NCBI GenBank assembly: GCA_018052565.1
Contig: JAGPNC010000006.1
Span: 1-48,061, forward strand
Length of the DNA stretch: 48,061 bases
From: Candidatus Shapirobacteria bacterium
GTDB taxonomy: Bacteria; Patescibacteriota; Microgenomatia; 0-14-0-10-38-17
Direction of reading: 5' to 3'
Position 1 is the stretch's first letter, and every line of letters starts with the position of its first letter. Position numbers and translations under genes: made by a program. The notes below the pieces were generated by a model, which saw nothing but the letters and a program-made list of their open reading frames with translations, ran no database searches and was not told the origin of the DNA. This document shows, one piece after another, positions 16,695 through 24,617 of this stretch.

Positions 16695-17904
16695 CGCTTC
16701 CTAAAACCACCACCGCTACCAAAAAAACATTATTAATGGCCGCCAAAGAGGCAAAATCGGGCAATTTAAAATCGGTATATTGCCCGACCAACTTATCAAT
16801 CTGGATTAAAATCGCCAGCGAAAGATAAAGAATTAAGAAAAGCGAAAATTCTTTTTCCACCGCTTTTAAAAAACCGGCCTTGTTTTTTTGCGCCCAGAAA
16901 AAAATATTTACCTCCCCAAAAAGAAAAAGAAAGAAAAAGGCAATAAGGGAAATTTCTTCCTTAAAATTAACACTAATTTTGGTGTACATATTTTTTAAAA
17001 TCGCCTGCCAATCCTCTTTTAAATTATCCCGCCGGTAAACATAGCGGGAATAAAGATAAGGATGGCCGCGCTTATCGGCGCTAAGAAAAAGATAAAGATT
17101 TTTTTCTCCGGGCGCTATCTTTTGTCTCCCCTCAAGCTCAACCACATAGGTTTTGCCCTCCGAATCTTCAATAACCGGAAAGCCAAAAGGGAAAAGAGCG
17201 GCCGGCGCGGCTTGTTCAAAATAATAGGGGTTTTCGTAGAACCATTCATCAGCGCCCTTTTCTTTAATTCTGAAAACAATTTCCGCCGGCTTGGCAATAA
17301 CTTCTTCCGCTGCCTCTTCTTCCGGCAAAATTTCTTTCCCCTCATTTTCTTCAACCGCTTTTTCTATTTCTTCTTCCCCTTCCAGCGGGACCATTTCAAC
17401 AACTTCCCCTTCCTCGTTAAGGCCTAAGGTTTCCTCTTTAACCGCCAGAAGGATGCCCACCGTGCCCAAATTATTCGAATCGGCTCTAAATTCTTGGCTA
17501 ATAACTTTTCCTTCCACCAAAGGGACTTCCCGGTCCGTCTTAAAGCCTTGCGGATGGTTTTCGTAAACCAAAGGCGAGCCATACTGGAAAATGGCATATC
17601 CAATAGTAAAGGTTAAGATTAAAAGAATATTGGCGCCGGTTAAGAGAAAAAATTTCTTTTTGGCTGCCGGATGGGGGAGAAGGAAATTAAAAAAAGCCGC
17701 AATTTGCCGGCCGTTTAAAAAAATCGTAAAAATAACCAGCCAAAGGGCAATGCGGTTAAGCTCCCGCCGGTTGAGGTTTAAGGAAAGTGAGAAAAGGGAT
17801 GCCAGCCACACAAAAAGCGTTAGGAGAAGAAAAGAAAATATGAAAGCGTTAAAGAAGTGGCGGAATTTTGGGAAAAAATAAGAAAAGCGTTCGGGAAATT
17901 TCAT
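16666..17904 (-). CDS. Membrane protein with outside beta-rich domain, unknown function
   Basis: 412 residues. Three hydrophobic segments lie within the first 125 residues; a soluble region of about 200 residues follows (starting near EGKVISQEFRAD and ending near LYSRYVYRRD); then three more helices to the C-terminus. The soluble part has alternating hydrophobic strands (VGILLAV, IVFRIKEK, TYVVELEG, LYLFLSAD), suggesting a jelly-roll type carbohydrate-binding fold, but no family is recognised. It is interrupted at about residues 163-203 by a highly acidic Glu-rich segment. ATG 17904 has a TATAAT (17934-17939, minus) 29 bases upstream. Confidence 0.65.
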   Translation of the reverse strand: MKFPERFSYFFPKFRHFFNAFIFSFLLLTLFVWLASLFSLSLNLNRRELNRIALWLVIFTIFLNGRQIAAFFNFLLPHPAAKKKFFLLTGANILLILTFTIGYAIFQYGSPLVYENHPQGFKTDREVPLVEGKVISQEFRADSNNLGTVGILLAVKEETLGLNEEGEVVEMVPLEGEEEIEKAVEENEGKEILPEEEAAEEVIAKPAEIVFRIKEKGADEWFYENPYYFEQAAPAALFPFGFPVIEDSEGKTYVVELEGRQKIAPGEKNLYLFLSADKRGHPYLYSRYVYRRDNLKEDWQAILKNMYTKISVNFKEEISLIAFFFLFLFGEVNIFFWAQKNKAGFLKAVEKEFSLFLILYLSLAILIQIDKLVGQYTDFKLPDFASLAAINNVFLVAVVVLGSVIALTDRKF

Positions 17905-17907
17905 AGG

Positions 17908-17936
17908 TTGACAAAATTATCTATTTCCTGTATATT
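17908..17936 (+). promoter_or_regulatory. Strong sigma70-type promoter
   Basis: TTGACA at 17908-17913, a 17-base spacer, and TATATT at 17931-17936. The -35 is a perfect consensus and the -10 matches five of six. The predicted start is near 17943, only about 6 bases before a terminator hairpin. No plus-strand gene lies downstream. A TATAAT on the minus strand (17934-17939) overlaps this -10 and would drive the 16666-17904 gene. Confidence 0.6.
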
Positions 17937-17948
17937 ATAACTAACTCG

Positions 17949-17979
17949 CCCCCGATGCATGCATCGGGGGGATTTTTTT
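17949..17979 (+). terminator. Rho-independent terminator, perfect 22-bp palindrome
   Basis: The palindrome of CCCCCGATGCA with its complement (17949-17970) is followed on the plus strand by GATTTTTTT. On the minus strand there is no U-run after the stem, so it terminates plus-strand RNA. It sits just beyond the 3' end of the NYN-protein gene and just after the promoter at 17908. Confidence 0.75.
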
Positions 17980-17981
17980 GG

Positions 17982-18578
17982 CTAAATTTTTATCAAAAAA
18001 TCTTCCCTATCCCCAACAGCCAACTTCTTTATATCTCTTCTCCTGTTCCTTTTTAGCCCTTGGTTTTTATCGAAGCAAATCAAATAAACAGGATAATGAT
18101 AAGAAAAACGATAGGGAATTCTATTCTCTAAGGCAATAATGCTTATTTCCTTACCAAGATTTTGAGCGATTTTTAGGGCGTGCATAAAGTCGGCATCACC
18201 CGACCATAAAAAAAGCTTTTCAAACTTATTCCTGTGACTAAAATCAGCAATATCTACCGCAAGTTTAACATCAACTTCTTTTTCTTTCCCGCTGGTTTTC
18301 GAACGATATCCTTTAAAAAAGGTTAAGTTTTTAACCGACTTAACATTACGATAGAAGAGGGCTTCATTTTTAAGATAAGCTTTTTCTTTTTTAGTAGGAT
18401 TTGAGGTTTTTGGCGAATAAGAAGCATAAAAATAAATATGGCTAAAGGATGTTTTTATGCTTCTTTCTAAGAATGCTATCAGGCATTTAAAATTAAGGTA
18501 TTTTTTAGGACCAAAAAGTTGATATTGACCAGCATAAAGGTTCGTGCCGTCAACAAAAAGAATTGTTCTTTTTTCCAT
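17982..18578 (-). CDS. NYN-domain protein (PIN-like ribonuclease fold)
   Basis: 198 residues. FVDGTNLY (residues 8-15) gives the first acidic strand, KEVDVKLAVDIADF the central Asp residues, and LWSGDADFMHALKIA the C-terminal acidic cluster, the layout of the LabA/DUF88 NYN family. Such proteins are PIN-like nucleases or RNA-binding factors, acting in the cytoplasm. The tail KRNRRRDIKK is basic. A TATAAT (18587-18592, minus) lies 8 bases before the ATG, so the mRNA would be leaderless or nearly so. It is not part of the sugar locus by function; its target is unknown. Confidence 0.8.
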   Translation of the reverse strand: MEKRTILFVDGTNLYAGQYQLFGPKKYLNFKCLIAFLERSIKTSFSHIYFYASYSPKTSNPTKKEKAYLKNEALFYRNVKSVKNLTFFKGYRSKTSGKEKEVDVKLAVDIADFSHRNKFEKLFLWSGDADFMHALKIAQNLGKEISIIALENRIPYRFSYHYPVYLICFDKNQGLKRNRRRDIKKLAVGDREDFLIKI

Positions 18579-18809
18579 TGGTTTTTATTATAACGCAAGT
18601 TGGAGGCGAGCTGAAAAGAAGCATCAAGTATTAAATATTATGTATTAAGTATAAAAAAACAAGTTTTACACCTTATGGGTTGGTTTTCCCGCCACAAGAA
18701 CAACAAACTACCCAGGACGACGAATTATATCCCAGCCACGTAATACGTAAAAAGTAATTGGCAGAATTGATTTTTTTAATTATGAATTACTGATTACCAG
18801 TCACTATTT
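18579..18809. other. Spacer with repeat fragments
   Basis: Contains the minus-strand promoter of the NYN gene, AAGTATTAAATATTATGTATTAAGTATA (reverse-oriented ACTTAATAC words at 18628-18652, in two parts), an AAGTTTTACACCTTATGG word, CAGGACGACGAATTATA, and GTAATACGTAAAAAGTAATTGG words. No gene seen. Confidence 0.5.
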
Positions 18810-19433
18810 TTACTTTTGCTCTAACTCCCCGGGGTCGCGGATAGTGAAGGGAAGGCGGTTGCTTTCCCGGCCGTTATCTTTTTGAACATACAGGCTGCCA
18901 CTGAAAAAACGGGACGGGTGGGGCTGAACGGCAATAATTTTTTCCTCTCCCCATTCTTTAATTTGAAATTCAAAGTCGTCAACCAAAACTTTACCCGGCT
19001 GCCAGGCAGACCCAAAATTTTTGCCGTCAATAATAATTTCCATTCCCACTATTGACCAGTCGATCTCTTTTGGCTCGCCTGTTGTGGCCCAAGAAGAAAA
19101 AACGCGATAAATTTTCGGCTCCTCTTGAAGGCGCTGGTAAAAATCTGTATAAGCACGGTTAACAAGCAAAACAACAAACAAGGCCGCTAAAAAAACCGGC
19201 CAAAATTTGGCGCCAGCTTTTTGCGCCCGACGAGAAAAATAATTAACCAAGAAAAAAATTAAGAAAACCGCCAAAAATAAAAAAGTTTTTTGCAAAGAAG
19301 AGATATATTTTAAAATCAAAAACTTTTCTGTCAAAAGATACTCCGCCGGAATAACTAAAAGAAGGTAAAGAATAATGGTTTGGGAAGCAATAAGAAGAGC
19401 CGGCAGAAGAAATTTTTTATCAAAAGAAGGCAT
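18810..19433 (-). CDS. Membrane protein with C-terminal IPT/TIG-like domain
   Basis: 207 residues. Three hydrophobic segments occupy roughly residues 10-100. The C-terminal 80 residues (MEIIIDGKNFGSAWQPGKVLV, then IKEWGEEKIIAVQP, then GSLYVQKDNG and NRLPFTI) fit the IPT/TIG immunoglobulin-like pattern: I.G.NFG...G.V.V, I..W.......P, G.L.V....G..SN...F.I. Such domains bind partners or sugars outside the cell. The downstream part of the minus-strand block is not clearly functionally related. Start ATG 19433; no clear ribosome site. Confidence 0.6.
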   Translation of the reverse strand: MPSFDKKFLLPALLIASQTIILYLLLVIPAEYLLTEKFLILKYISSLQKTFLFLAVFLIFFLVNYFSRRAQKAGAKFWPVFLAALFVVLLVNRAYTDFYQRLQEEPKIYRVFSSWATTGEPKEIDWSIVGMEIIIDGKNFGSAWQPGKVLVDDFEFQIKEWGEEKIIAVQPHPSRFFSGSLYVQKDNGRESNRLPFTIRDPGELEQK

Positions 19434-19541
19434 AAAATAAGTATAACACTAAGCAAAAAGACCCGTAACAGTAGGCGCAAAACGCTAAAAGCAGAAACCA
19501 AAATCTAGTCCCGCCATAGCTGGCCAATTTTAACCTTTCTG

Positions 19542-20045
19542 TCAGCTTCTTTCTACCCGACTGCCAACCCTAAATCCCCTTATTTTTTCGATCGTCCCAC
19601 CGGGGAGCTCTAAAACATAGCGCGCTGGTTTTGGGGGCCGGTAAACAGGCAATTCTGCCTCGCTTCTTGCTCCTTGCGGTTGGGCAAAGGCGACAAAATA
19701 AATTACCTGCCAATTTTTATCAAGCCAAATGATGTCTAAGGGGATAAGGGTGTCTTTCATCCAAAAAGAGTGATGCCCATCGCTTTCAAAGATAAAAAGC
19801 ATTCCGCATTGAGGGCAAAGATCGGCTCTCCTCCCTAAACCTTTTGCCCGCGCCGCCGGGCTTTTGGCAATTTCCGCCTCAAATTCGACGTTTTCAATTA
19901 AAAGCCTGATTTTTTCGCCGTCTTCGAAAAGGCCGGCTTCTTCCGGCAGAAAAGCAGGCTGGTTCTTTTTTGGGAGAACTACCGTTATAACCCCTGCAAT
20001 GGCTGCTAAAACCGAGAAAACAAGAAGAATGCTTTTTTTCTCCAT
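19542..20045 (-). CDS. DUF192 family exported/anchored protein
   Basis: 167 residues. A signal or anchor helix covers residues 7-23. The DUF192 core follows: AKSPAARAKGLGRR, LCPQCGMLFIFESDGHHSFWMKDTL in overlapping blocks, IPLDIIWLDKNWQVIYF, and a final YVLELPGGTIEKIRG. Members are small beta-rich proteins of unknown function, often with the GMLF.F.....FWMK(N/D)T signature seen here. Two Cys flank the QC of PQCGM. The gene ends the minus-strand block. A TATAAA-like box is visible upstream on the minus strand around 20067-20073. Confidence 0.85.
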   Translation of the reverse strand: MEKKSILLVFSVLAAIAGVITVVLPKKNQPAFLPEEAGLFEDGEKIRLLIENVEFEAEIAKSPAARAKGLGRRADLCPQCGMLFIFESDGHHSFWMKDTLIPLDIIWLDKNWQVIYFVAFAQPQGARSEAELPVYRPPKPARYVLELPGGTIEKIRGFRVGSRVERS

Positions 20046-20450
20046 GACAAGATATCGTCTTTCCCTTTATAATAGTAAATATTATCGGTATAAGTCAATA
20101 AATTTATGGCCGCAGGGCAAATTAGAAACGGGGGGAACGGGAAAAATCATTCCAAAAACTAACTTTGGTCGGGGAAGTAAAAGTTAGGGCGCAGGAAAAA
20201 AGGATGTGGCAAAATTTTTGGGAGAAACAGAAAAGAATCAGGAAGAAATTAAAAGTATTGCCGGAAACAGGCAAAATTTCTGGCATTTTTTTTGGGTAAA
20301 TTCTCGCCGGGTGCTGCTCTTCGCTGGAAACACCGGAAAAACTAATCGAAGCCTTAATCAAGCGGGGGGCAATTTTCGGGGCAATAATCCCAAAGTCAAT
20401 CGCCTCTTTATTCTCGCGGTTCATTTGATTAAGAAAGAAAATATAAAATG
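20046..20450. other. Spacer without a convincing gene (frames on both strands)
   Basis: Two overlapping frames exist: plus 20206-20451 (GTG start, KFLGETEKNQEEIKSIAGNRQ, 81 codons) and minus 20122-20424 (NKEAIDFGIIAPKIAPRLIKAS, then SSEEQHPARIYPKKMPEILPV, 100 codons). The minus frame looks more protein-like in its first half and becomes Cys/Phe-rich noise afterwards, so this may be a decayed gene. Neither matches a family I know. Confidence 0.25.
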
Positions 20451-20453
20451 AGT

Positions 20454-20459
20454 TATAAT
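20454..20459 (+). promoter_or_regulatory. -10 box TATAAT before the 20482 gene
   Basis: GAGTTATAATATGG lies 22 bases before the ATG at 20482. A TTGATT at 20425 is spaced too far to be a normal -35. Confidence 0.35.
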
Positions 20460-20481
20460 ATGGAGTCTATTTAAAAATACT

Positions 20482-21183
20482 ATGGGATGGAAGGAGTATT
20501 ACCAAATTTCTCCAGAGTCTTACTTTTGCCGTTTTGGCCATGAATTGCTCAAAAGAGTTTTGGGGGAATCATCCCATTCACCCTTAGCCCAAAAGGAAAG
20601 TTTAAGATTAGTTTTGGGCGGTTTTTCTCCTCACAGCTCGACCGCTGCTGCCTTTATTGAAAGTTGCCGTTCTCTTCGGCCAAAAAGTAAGGATGAGATT
20701 TTTCTTCTTGATCTTAACCGCCAGCCGTTTGAAATTTCTATCCCCCCTTCCTCACGGGGAGGGGAAAATCCAGTTTGCCTCCAGGCTGACTTAGCCGAAA
20801 TGCCCTTTCCGCCTGGGAGTTTAGACTGTATTTGGCTTGATGGCACCACTAATTTTATGGATGATGAAAAATTGGCTTGTTTTGGCAAGGAAGCCGAGCG
20901 GACTTTAAATAAAGAAGGAATCGTTATCAGTATTTTTCCCGAACCGTTGGTGTCGTTTTTGCCTTTTTTCCGTTCTGTCTATGAATCCCGCCTTAACCGT
21001 ACTCGTGTTTACCCCCGTTCTGCCAAGGCCACTCTTGGTCATTTAAGAGACTTAAAACTAATTTGTCACTTGGAAGCAAAAAGAGAAACAGCGTTATTCT
21101 TTTCCAGAAAAGATAGTCCTTATGAACCCTTTTCCGGCCGTCCTTTTGCCCTGGAAGCACTTGATGAAAATTTTATACCTTAG
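20482..21183 (+). CDS. Methyltransferase-like protein, motif I degenerate
   Basis: 233 residues. QADLAEMPFPPGSLDCIWLDGTTNF, given here in two overlapping parts, and EAERTLNKEGIVISIFPEP match the second half of a Methyltransf_11 fold (LPF.DGSFD.V and the RVLKPGG position). The first strand reads LRLVLGGFSPHSST in place of the usual D(V/I)GCGTG, so SAM binding may be lost or altered. A stretch PPSSRGGENP between the second and third strands is read from CCCCTTCCTCACGGGGAGGGG, a hairpin-like GC-rich unit that may be a repeat insertion. Stand-alone gene between a minus-strand block and a GT4 unit. Function unassigned. Confidence 0.6.
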   Translation: MGWKEYYQISPESYFCRFGHELLKRVLGESSHSPLAQKESLRLVLGGFSPHSSTAAAFIESCRSLRPKSKDEIFLLDLNRQPFEISIPPSSRGGENPVCLQADLAEMPFPPGSLDCIWLDGTTNFMDDEKLACFGKEAERTLNKEGIVISIFPEPLVSFLPFFRSVYESRLNRTRVYPRSAKATLGHLRDLKLICHLEAKRETALFFSRKDSPYEPFSGRPFALEALDENFIP

Positions 21184-21207
21184 AGGTGAATTTATATTTA
21201 CACCTCT
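21183..21207 (+). terminator. hairpin at the 3' end of the methyltransferase-like gene
   Basis: GAGGTG (21183-21188) pairs with CACCTC (21201-21206) around an AT-rich loop. There is no clear T-run, so it is a weak terminator candidate or a repeat of the AGGTGTAA family. Confidence 0.3.
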
Positions 21208-21223
21208 GGCATTAATCTCAAAA

Positions 21224-21434
21224 AATTGTTCTAATTGTTCTCATTATTATAATTGACTTAAAAAACACCCAAAACATAAATTCCCAAAAAATAAATTTAA
21301 AGATCATTTGGTCCGCCAGCCCCGCACCATTTTGGTACAGGGCCAGCCGGCGGATTGGGATTTTAATCTTGGGATTTCTTAATCTTGGGATTTCTTTAGA
21401 ATAATTAGGTCAATTAGAATAATTAGAATAATTT
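21224..21434. repeat. Long imperfect hairpin, family AATTAGAATAATT, copy 2
   Basis: Left arm AATTGTTCTAATTGTTCTCATT, right arm AATTAGGTCAATTAGAATAATT plus AGAATAATTT. The centre carries another GC-rich hairpin (GTCCGCCAGCCCCGCACC...GGTACAGGGCCAGCCGGCGGA, 21310-21354), so two repeat types are nested. It is followed by GCGACGGGTTTAGGATGGCAAATGATG, a CATCCTGAC-family remnant. Confidence 0.7.
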
Positions 21435-21518
21435 ATCCTGAATTAAATATTATTTGCGACGGGTTTAGGATGGCAAATGATGTCACCGCCGCATAAGGAA
21501 GATACAAAAGGTCAATGC

Positions 21519-21524
21519 TATAAT
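21519..21524 (+). promoter_or_regulatory. -10 box TATAAT, leaderless spacing
   Basis: TATAAT ends 6 bases before the ATG at 21531, so transcription would begin at or very near the start codon. No clear -35. Confidence 0.4.
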
Positions 21525-21530
21525 AACTTT

Positions 21531-21938
21531 ATGAGTGAATTAGAAAGACGATGCCGTTTTCCCGGAGTGGATCGTGGCGACGGCAAAGAGGGTGGGGAAA
21601 AAAAGGATTATTACTTAATCCCCGAGGGAACCGTGGTTTGGCCACAAAAAGGGGGGGAGATTATTGACCGCTATCGCGGGGCGCTAACAGCAGATGTTTT
21701 AGCCACTCCTCTTTTAGTAGCAGAAGGCGAAGAAAATAAAAGGCATAAAAGGCAGAAGAGAAAAGGGGAATTGCTGCTGTGGGTGTTGGCGGGAACGGCC
21801 AAAGAAATGGCCGATGGCTCGCTGGTGGTAGTAAAAAACAATGCCACTTTATACCTTGATCGTCGCTATTGGCAAATTGAGCCGGGAAGTGTTATCGCCA
21901 CCGGCTCAAAAAAAGAAAATAATATTAAAAAAATTTAA
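21531..21938 (+). CDS. Small soluble protein of unknown function before a GT4 gene
   Basis: 135 residues from the ATG at 21531 (MSELERRCRFPGVDRGD). An upstream in-frame ATG at 21477 would add 18 residues read from repeat remnant DNA and is less likely because a TATAAT lies between the two. The protein is charged, with a beta-rich centre (YYLIPEGTVVWPQKGGEI, DVLATPLLVAEGE, LLLWVLAGTAKEM) and a basic stretch KRHKRQKRKGE. I recognise no family. It ends 6 bases before the GT4 gene and probably shares its transcript. Confidence 0.55.
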   Translation: MSELERRCRFPGVDRGDGKEGGEKKDYYLIPEGTVVWPQKGGEIIDRYRGALTADVLATPLLVAEGEENKRHKRQKRKGELLLWVLAGTAKEMADGSLVVVKNNATLYLDRRYWQIEPGSVIATGSKKENNIKKI

Positions 21939-21944
21939 TAATAG

Positions 21945-23075
21945 ATGATTATTGGCGTTGACGGCAACGAAGCCAATTCGGAAAAAAGAGTCGGAGTGGG
22001 GCAATACTCCTTAGCCCTTCTTTCTTTTTGGCAAAAATGGGCAGATGAGGAAAATCAATTTAGGATTTATCTTCATCGCCTGCCTCAAAAAGACCTGCCT
22101 GCCCCAACTCCTTATTTTTCCTATCTTTCCTTTGGCCCCCAAAGATTTTGGACACAATTCGCCCTTCCGGCCAAACTTTATCTTCAGAAAGAAAAACCAG
22201 CTGTTTTTTTCTCCCCGGCCCACTATTCCCCCCGTTTTTCGCCCCTTCCTACCGTTTTAACCATCCATGATCTGGCCTTTTTCTATTATCCTAAAGAATT
22301 TAAAACCCGCGATCTTTGGCAGCTAAAACGTTGGACCGCTTATTCGGTAAAAAAAGCCCAAAAAGTAATCGCCGTTTCCCAAAATTCCAAAAAAGATCTA
22401 ATCCGCTTTTATCATTTGCCGGAAGAAAAAATTAAAGTTGTTTATAATGGCTATGATCAACAAAGATTTTCTTTCCCGCAGAACAAGCGAGAAATTGGGC
22501 GAGTACGGAGAAAATATCAAACCGGCGCCGATTATCTTCTTTATGTTGGCACTCTTCAGCCGCGAAAGAACATTATCAGCCTTATCAAAGCCTTTCCTTT
22601 TATTTTAAACCAAGACCAGCGCCGCCGGAAAACCTTAAAACTGGTTATTGCCGGCAAAAAAGGCTGGCTTTATGAAAATCTATTCGCAACAGTTCGGGAA
22701 TTAAAATTAACCCCAAAAGTAATTTTTACCGATTTTGTTCCCGATGAGGATTTGCCTTATCTTTTAGGCGGCGCAAGGCTTTTTATTCTCCCTTCTTTAT
22801 ATGAAGGCTTCGGCTTAACCGCCCTGGAGGCAATGGCCTGCGGCGCGCCGGTTCTGGTTTCCAAAAATTCATCATTACCGGAGGTAGTAGGGAAAGCGGG
22901 TATTTACCTTGAAAACCCGGAAGACTTAACAGAAATCAGCCAAAAGGTAGGCCAAATCCTTGATAACCGCGACCTGGCAGAAACTCTCCGCGAAAAAGGC
23001 TTAAAACAAGCGCAAAAATTTTCTTGGGAAAAATGCGCCCACGAGACTCTTACGGTTATCCAAAGCTCAATGTAG
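21945..23075 (+). CDS. Family 4 glycosyltransferase
   Basis: Retaining GT-B enzyme, 376 residues. N-terminal [21 protein letters not shown] gives the acceptor-side start; [26 protein letters not shown] and [11 protein letters not shown] mark the middle; [19 protein letters not shown] in the C-terminal domain holds the EX7E donor-binding site, followed by [11 protein letters not shown]. Closest in style to the mannosyl/rhamnosyl GT4 enzymes of capsule loci. Donor unknown; GDP-mannose from the ManC at 36540 is one candidate. It is convergent with another GT4 gene of similar plan (23255), the two separated by one AT-rich hairpin repeat. Confidence 0.9.
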   Translation: MIIGVDGNEANSEKRVGVGQYSLALLSFWQKWADEENQFRIYLHRLPQKDLPAPTPYFSYLSFGPQRFWTQFALPAKLYLQKEKPAVFFSPAHYSPRFSPLPTVLTIHDLAFFYYPKEFKTRDLWQLKRWTAYSVKKAQKVIAVSQNSKKDLIRFYHLPEEKIKVVYNGYDQQRFSFPQNKREIGRVRRKYQTGADYLLYVGTLQPRKNIISLIKAFPFILNQDQRRRKTLKLVIAGKKGWLYENLFATVRELKLTPKVIFTDFVPDEDLPYLLGGARLFILPSLYEGFGLTALEAMACGAPVLVSKNSSLPEVVGKAGIYLENPEDLTEISQKVGQILDNRDLAETLREKGLKQAQKFSWEKCAHETLTVIQSSM

Positions 23076-23114
23076 CTGCTTTTCTCACCTTAATTTAGAG
23101 TTAAACTTAATTAT

Positions 23115-23221
23115 TTAAATTCAAAAGTCAAAAGGCAAAATTCAAAATTTCAAGTTAAAATTAAAAATTTTAAATTTTGAATTGTAATTTTAACTTTTTA
23201 CTTTTAAATTTTGACTTTTCT
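23115..23221. repeat. AT-rich hairpin repeat (TTCAAAAGTCAAAA type)
   Basis: Left arm of TTCAAAAGTCAAAA and TTCAAAATTTCAAGTTAAAA units, right arm of TTTTGAATTGTAATTTTAAC and TTTTGACTTTTC units. The arms can pair over about 45 bases with mismatches. It lies between two convergent GT4 genes, so it could also act as a two-way transcription end. Confidence 0.75.
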
Positions 23222-23254
23222 ATTTGGTGGATAGATTGAAAACTGCTTGCAAAA

Positions 23255-24373
23255 TTAGATGATTGTTTCTAAGCTCCTGAGGATTTCTCTTGCTGTTTTT
23301 TGCCACGAAAACTTTTCGGTCTGGAGAAAACCCTTTTTAGTCATTTGGGCCCTTAATTTAGGATCTCTGGCCACTTTCTCCATCGCCTTTTCTATTTCTT
23401 CCGTTTCATTGGGATTTACCAGAATCGCCGCCTCGCCAGCCGCTTCGGGAAGACTGGAAACATTGCTGGTGATAACCGGCGCCCCACAAGCCATGGCCTC
23501 CAAAACCGGCAAACCAAAACCCTCGTAAAGAGAAGGATAAACAAAACAAAACGAGCCGGCATAAAGAGGCGGCAAGTCCTCGTCGGGTACATAGCCTAAG
23601 AGTTTTAAATTTTTATTTTCCGATCCCAACTCCTGCTCCCCCCAACCGGTCTTGCCGGCAACGGCCAATTGCCATTTTCCTTTATTCTCTAGGCCTTCAA
23701 AAGCCTCAACAAGACGGGGCAAGTTTTTGCGCGGTTCCCGTGTTCCTACTGCCAAAAAATAATCACCAAGCCCATATTTTTTCTTCACCGCTTTTATTTT
23801 TTCCTCATCTTGCGGGCAAAAACGAGTATGGTCTACTCCGGGATAAATTACCTTAATTCTTTCTTTATCAAGGCCAATAATTCTTTCTAAGTCGCGCGCC
23901 GTGCTTTGGGAGCTTGAAAAAACCAAATCAGCCTCTTTTTTAATCCATCTCATCCGATTCTTTTGGGCGTTAACAATTTTATCAGGCAAGGTTTCCGGAT
24001 ATCGCCAGGCCACCAAGTCATGAACAGCGGTAACCAGTTTAGCTTTTTCCGCCGGCGGCTGCGTCCAGTCGGAGGCAAAAAAAATATCTACTTTGCCCAC
24101 AACTGTTTCCACCGGTAAAAGGTGAATCTTATTCCAAAGCCAGTCTAAAAAAGTGGGAGGGTAGGGGGCAACTTTGGCTTTCACCCGTTGAGGGTATTTT
24201 TTTTGCAAGCCCTTTAAAAAACCCACCAGCGCCTCTTTTTGGCGTAAGGAACCGCCGAAAAGAAGATAGCGATTCTTTCGGTCAAGCGCTAAAAGATTTT
24301 CCGCTAAATTTTTAGCGTAAACGCTGGCGCCCGTGCCGTAAACAATTTGGGAGATGTCGATAGCAATAGTCAC
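23255..24373 (-). CDS. Family 4 glycosyltransferase
   Basis: GT-B enzyme of about 372 residues. IAIDISQIVYGTGASVYAKNL is the N-terminal acceptor-side motif; VTAVHDLVAWRYPE, SQSTARDLERI, AVGTREPRKNLPRL and [19 protein letters not shown] (EX7E) follow, then SSLPEAAGEAA. I choose the GTG at 24373, which puts the first strand at the start of the protein; the ATG at 24415 would add 14 residues (MHFEFSTQFSYSFP) read out of the AT-rich repeat that begins around 24400. Retaining transfer from a nucleotide sugar in the cytoplasm; donor unknown. It is the only GT of the right-hand locus on the minus strand. Confidence 0.88.
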   Translation of the reverse strand: MTIAIDISQIVYGTGASVYAKNLAENLLALDRKNRYLLFGGSLRQKEALVGFLKGLQKKYPQRVKAKVAPYPPTFLDWLWNKIHLLPVETVVGKVDIFFASDWTQPPAEKAKLVTAVHDLVAWRYPETLPDKIVNAQKNRMRWIKKEADLVFSSSQSTARDLERIIGLDKERIKVIYPGVDHTRFCPQDEEKIKAVKKKYGLGDYFLAVGTREPRKNLPRLVEAFEGLENKGKWQLAVAGKTGWGEQELGSENKNLKLLGYVPDEDLPPLYAGSFCFVYPSLYEGFGLPVLEAMACGAPVITSNVSSLPEAAGEAAILVNPNETEEIEKAMEKVARDPKLRAQMTKKGFLQTEKFSWQKTAREILRSLETII

Positions 24374-24399
24374 GGGAAAAGAATAGCTAAATTGCGTAG

Positions 24400-24516
24400 A
24401 AAATTCAAAATGCAAAAGTCAAAATGTAAAATTGCAAGCTAAAAGTTAAAAGTTTTTTACTCCACTTTTTAATTTTAACTTGTACTTTTGACTTTTAAAT
24501 TTTAACTTTTGAATTT
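24400..24516. repeat. AT-rich hairpin repeat
   Basis: Arms built of AAATTCAAAATGCAAAAGTC and TTTTGACTTTTAAATTTTAAC units around AGTTTTTTACTCCACTTTTT. It separates two divergent glycosyltransferase genes and overlaps the alternative N-terminus of the minus-strand one. Confidence 0.75.
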
Positions 24517-24617
24517 CCTGCGAGGGGAAAATATATAATCAGCAAATAATATAAAGAGCAGGGAGAACCCGTAATCGCTTTCTTCTATTCTATCATTTTG
24601 TGTTAAAATTATTCTAG

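Noticed and set aside
17949-17979. Terminator of the NYN-protein gene
   Set aside because: The T-run follows the stem on the plus strand only; minus-strand RNA from the NYN gene would have no U-tract.
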